Of a DNA stretch of 64,000 bases, positions 62,562 through 64,000 are shown in pieces. Numbering within the stretch: position 1 is the first letter of the stretch; each line of letters begins with the position of its first letter. Under the pieces are notes generated by a model. It did no database searches, was not told where the DNA came from, and was given only the letters and a program-made list of their open reading frames with translations. Location: positions 186,001-250,000 of the forward strand of contig JBJLAO010000004.1 in assembly GCA_045568635.1 (NCBI GenBank). The letters are read 5' to 3'. The stretch comes from MedAcidi-G1 sp000817085. Its GTDB lineage: Bacteria; Actinomycetota; Acidimicrobiia; Acidimicrobiales; MedAcidi-G1. The position numbers were made by a program, and so were the translations under genes.

Positions 62562-64000
62562 CTAATTTCTGAGCATTTTCCCGTTCAATGCACCGGTGTG
62601 TTCGCCGTCTTGCATGAAAACTTTACCGTTTACGATGGTTTTAGAGTAGCCGGTTGATCTCTGGATGAATCTTCCTGCACCTCCAGGGAAGTCGTTGACA
62701 ATTTCTGGATATTCAAGTGACATTCCTTCGAAATCTATGATGTTTATGTCAGCGAAAGACCCTTGTTTTAGGCGTCCTCTGTTTTGGACACCGAAGAGAT
62801 CGGCCGTGTCTGATGTCATTCGGCGGATCCCCTCCTCGAGGCTGAACTTTTCTTTTTCTCGTATCCAGTGTGTTAAGAAGAAAGTTGGTTGGCTCGCATC
62901 CATAATTTGTTTGGTATGGGCCCCTGCATCAGCTAAACCGAGCGTTACATATGGTCGTGTCAACATCTCAGCGGCGGCTTCCATTTGTTGGTTTAAAACA
63001 GGCAGTATAAAAAGACGTTTGCCTTCTAGCTCTAATGCTTCGTCTATCCATTGTTCAGGGATAGACACTCCTCGTTTCTCAGCTTTAGCTGCAATACTTT
63101 CTTCTGGGCGTAAGTCATGTCTTACTGGATTTTCTGGGAGAGCGTAGAACTTTCTCCAATCCAATGGCAGGCTCTCTAATCTTTCTTCGGCAGCCTTTAT
63201 CAGCATTTCTCGTGTCTCTGAATTGGATATTCGAACTATTTTCTCTTCAAGTGGGAGGTCTGCCATCTCTGCCCAACCTTCAGCCCGATCGAACGGGGTT
63301 CTTGCACTTAGGCCAAGTAATACTCCTATGTGTTTTGAGGTTGTTTGTGGGTGTATGTCAGCTCCAAGTGAATTCTCTTCTTCGACGTAATCTAGAATTT
63401 GTAAGTGTAATTGTGGGGCTATATCAACTTGGGTTAATCCGAAAGTAACAGGACATTTAGCTAATCTGCTGATATCGCCATACATCTTTATTTCTTCTCT
63501 TGAGTCTTTTCCTCCTAATTTTGGCGCTGCTTCAAAAACTGTTCCTTTGTATTGGGCCATCACCTCTGCGAAAGCCAAGAGTTCCTCGGAAGTTGCATGA
63601 GTTCCAGGTACGAAACGCCCATCAGGGACCTTGTGTAGAAAGGTTCTTGATGTAGAAAAACCAAGCGCTCCTGAATCCAACGCTTCTTTCACCATCGGAA
63701 CCATTTTTTCGATATCTTCAGAAGTTGCAGGCGTTTCGTCAAGTGATCTTTCGCCCATAGCGGCTAAACGAACCGCGCAGTGTCCGACCATACCTCCGAC
63801 ATTCACTCCTTTTGGTAGAGCCGCTATTTCTTCTAAATATTCTCCGTACGAAGACCAATTCCATGAAAGTCCGTTGAGGATACTTTCAGCAGGGATGTCT
63901 TCAACCGACTCCATCATTTCTGCAAGTACTGTTGCCCCGTTTTTTGAAACAGGAGCGAAAGTTACTCCACAATTTCCTAGGACCACTGAAGTCACGCCGT
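62562..64000 (-). CDS. D-aminoacylase/amidohydrolase family protein, 5' end missing
   Basis: This zinc amidohydrolase of the N-acyl-D-amino-acid deacylase type starts beyond the window. The frame is open at the right edge, and about 90 residues with the first HxH site should lie outside. What remains begins GVTSVVLGNCGVTFAP, a family signature. GMVGHCAVRLAAMG, the LGLADAGAHT stretch (Asp ligand) and C-terminal RGRLKQGSFADINIID follow. The apparent GTG at 63995 is internal. It is on the same strand as the PPOX-arsC unit with a 43-base gap. Confidence 0.88.
   Translation of the reverse strand, partial: GVTSVVLGNCGVTFAPVSKNGATVLAEMMESVEDIPAESILNGLSWNWSSYGEYLEEIAALPKGVNVGGMVGHCAVRLAAMGERSLDETPATSEDIEKMVPMVKEALDSGALGFSTSRTFLHKVPDGRFVPGTHATSEELLAFAEVMAQYKGTVFEAAPKLGGKDSREEIKMYGDISRLAKCPVTFGLTQVDIAPQLHLQILDYVEEENSLGADIHPQTTSKHIGVLLGLSARTPFDRAEGWAEMADLPLEEKIVRISNSETREMLIKAAEERLESLPLDWRKFYALPENPVRHDLRPEESIAAKAEKRGVSIPEQWIDEALELEGKRLFILPVLNQQMEAAAEMLTRPYVTLGLADAGAHTKQIMDASQPTFFLTHWIREKEKFSLEEGIRRMTSDTADLFGVQNRGRLKQGSFADINIIDFEGMSLEYPEIVNDFPGGAGRFIQRSTGYSKTIVNGKVFMQDGEHTGALNGKMLRN

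Overview
The window is A+T-rich chromosomal DNA (roughly 40% G+C by eye), densely packed with short intergenic gaps and many GTG/TTG starts. It holds about 60 protein genes, one tRNA and no phage, insertion sequence or CRISPR array. The gene families point to a low-GC actinobacterium, most plausibly a marine member of the Acidimicrobiia. The signs are an actinobacterial-type topoisomerase IV pair, a RecB-like nuclease with a Cys cluster, a DUF3048 protein, a ferrochelatase of actinobacterial type, and mycobacterial-style acyl-CoA/steroid genes (MaoC-DUF35, Ltp2-like thiolase, CYP125/142-like P450). The taxonomic assignment is inference.

Layout. 1-1041 is the 3' end of an acyl-CoA synthetase. 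1048-9469 (minus) is a run of genes: ECF sigma factor, membrane protein (probable anti-sigma factor), Thr-rich secreted protein, a large efflux-type adaptor with Calx-beta repeats, a MacB-like ATPase and permease, then rsgA. 9765-9838 is tRNA-Ala(CGC). 9887-13763 (minus) has plsY and the molybdenum-cofactor genes moeA, moaA and moaC. 13863-17474 has an FmdB zinc ribbon, the TldD/TldE protease pair and a hotdog thioesterase. 17487-22679 has a PAP2 membrane protein, dxs, an NfuA-type Fe-S carrier, a crotonase and ferrochelatase. 22784-28495 (plus) has a small unknown gene, parC, parE and a RecB-like nuclease. 28492-29638 (minus) is an orphan ParA with a tail-anchored partner. 29704-38722 has mutM, a MaoC-DUF35-MaoC fusion, an Ltp2-like thiolase, a DUF3048 protein, map, a MaoC hydratase, a CDF transporter and a P450. 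39025-49662 has an EamA transporter, a repeat-bearing double-hydrolase lipoprotein, an aquaporin, the ilvE-cimA operon, greA, an epimerase, a VPVVS-repeat membrane protein and a TauD-like dioxygenase. 49801-58636 has LysR, carboxyltransferase, citrate synthase, acyl-CoA dehydrogenase and a four-gene catabolic run. 58730-64000 has a cNMP-binding protein, ribokinase, nucleoside hydrolase, an ArsC cluster and a truncated D-aminoacylase-like amidohydrolase.

How the genes fit together. Many genes serve acyl-CoA chemistry: synthetase, crotonase, MaoC proteins, thiolase, acyl-CoA dehydrogenase, carboxyltransferase and thioesterases. With the P450 and Ltp2/ChsH-like pair they suggest breakdown of sterol or branched lipid side chains. 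Ribokinase and nucleoside hydrolase form a nucleoside-ribose salvage pair. ilvE and cimA are two steps of isoleucine synthesis.

The clearest unlisted signal is on the minus strand just upstream of ilvE. A 10-codon leader ORF ends Val-Ile-Ile-Ile-stop. It is followed at once by a perfect hairpin and then a rho-independent terminator, which is the layout of a ribosome-mediated transcription attenuator for an isoleucine operon. Other unusual items are the Calx-beta/peptidoglycan-binding adaptor with recent internal duplications under an ECF sigma/anti-sigma pair, and three envelope proteins with in-frame minisatellites.
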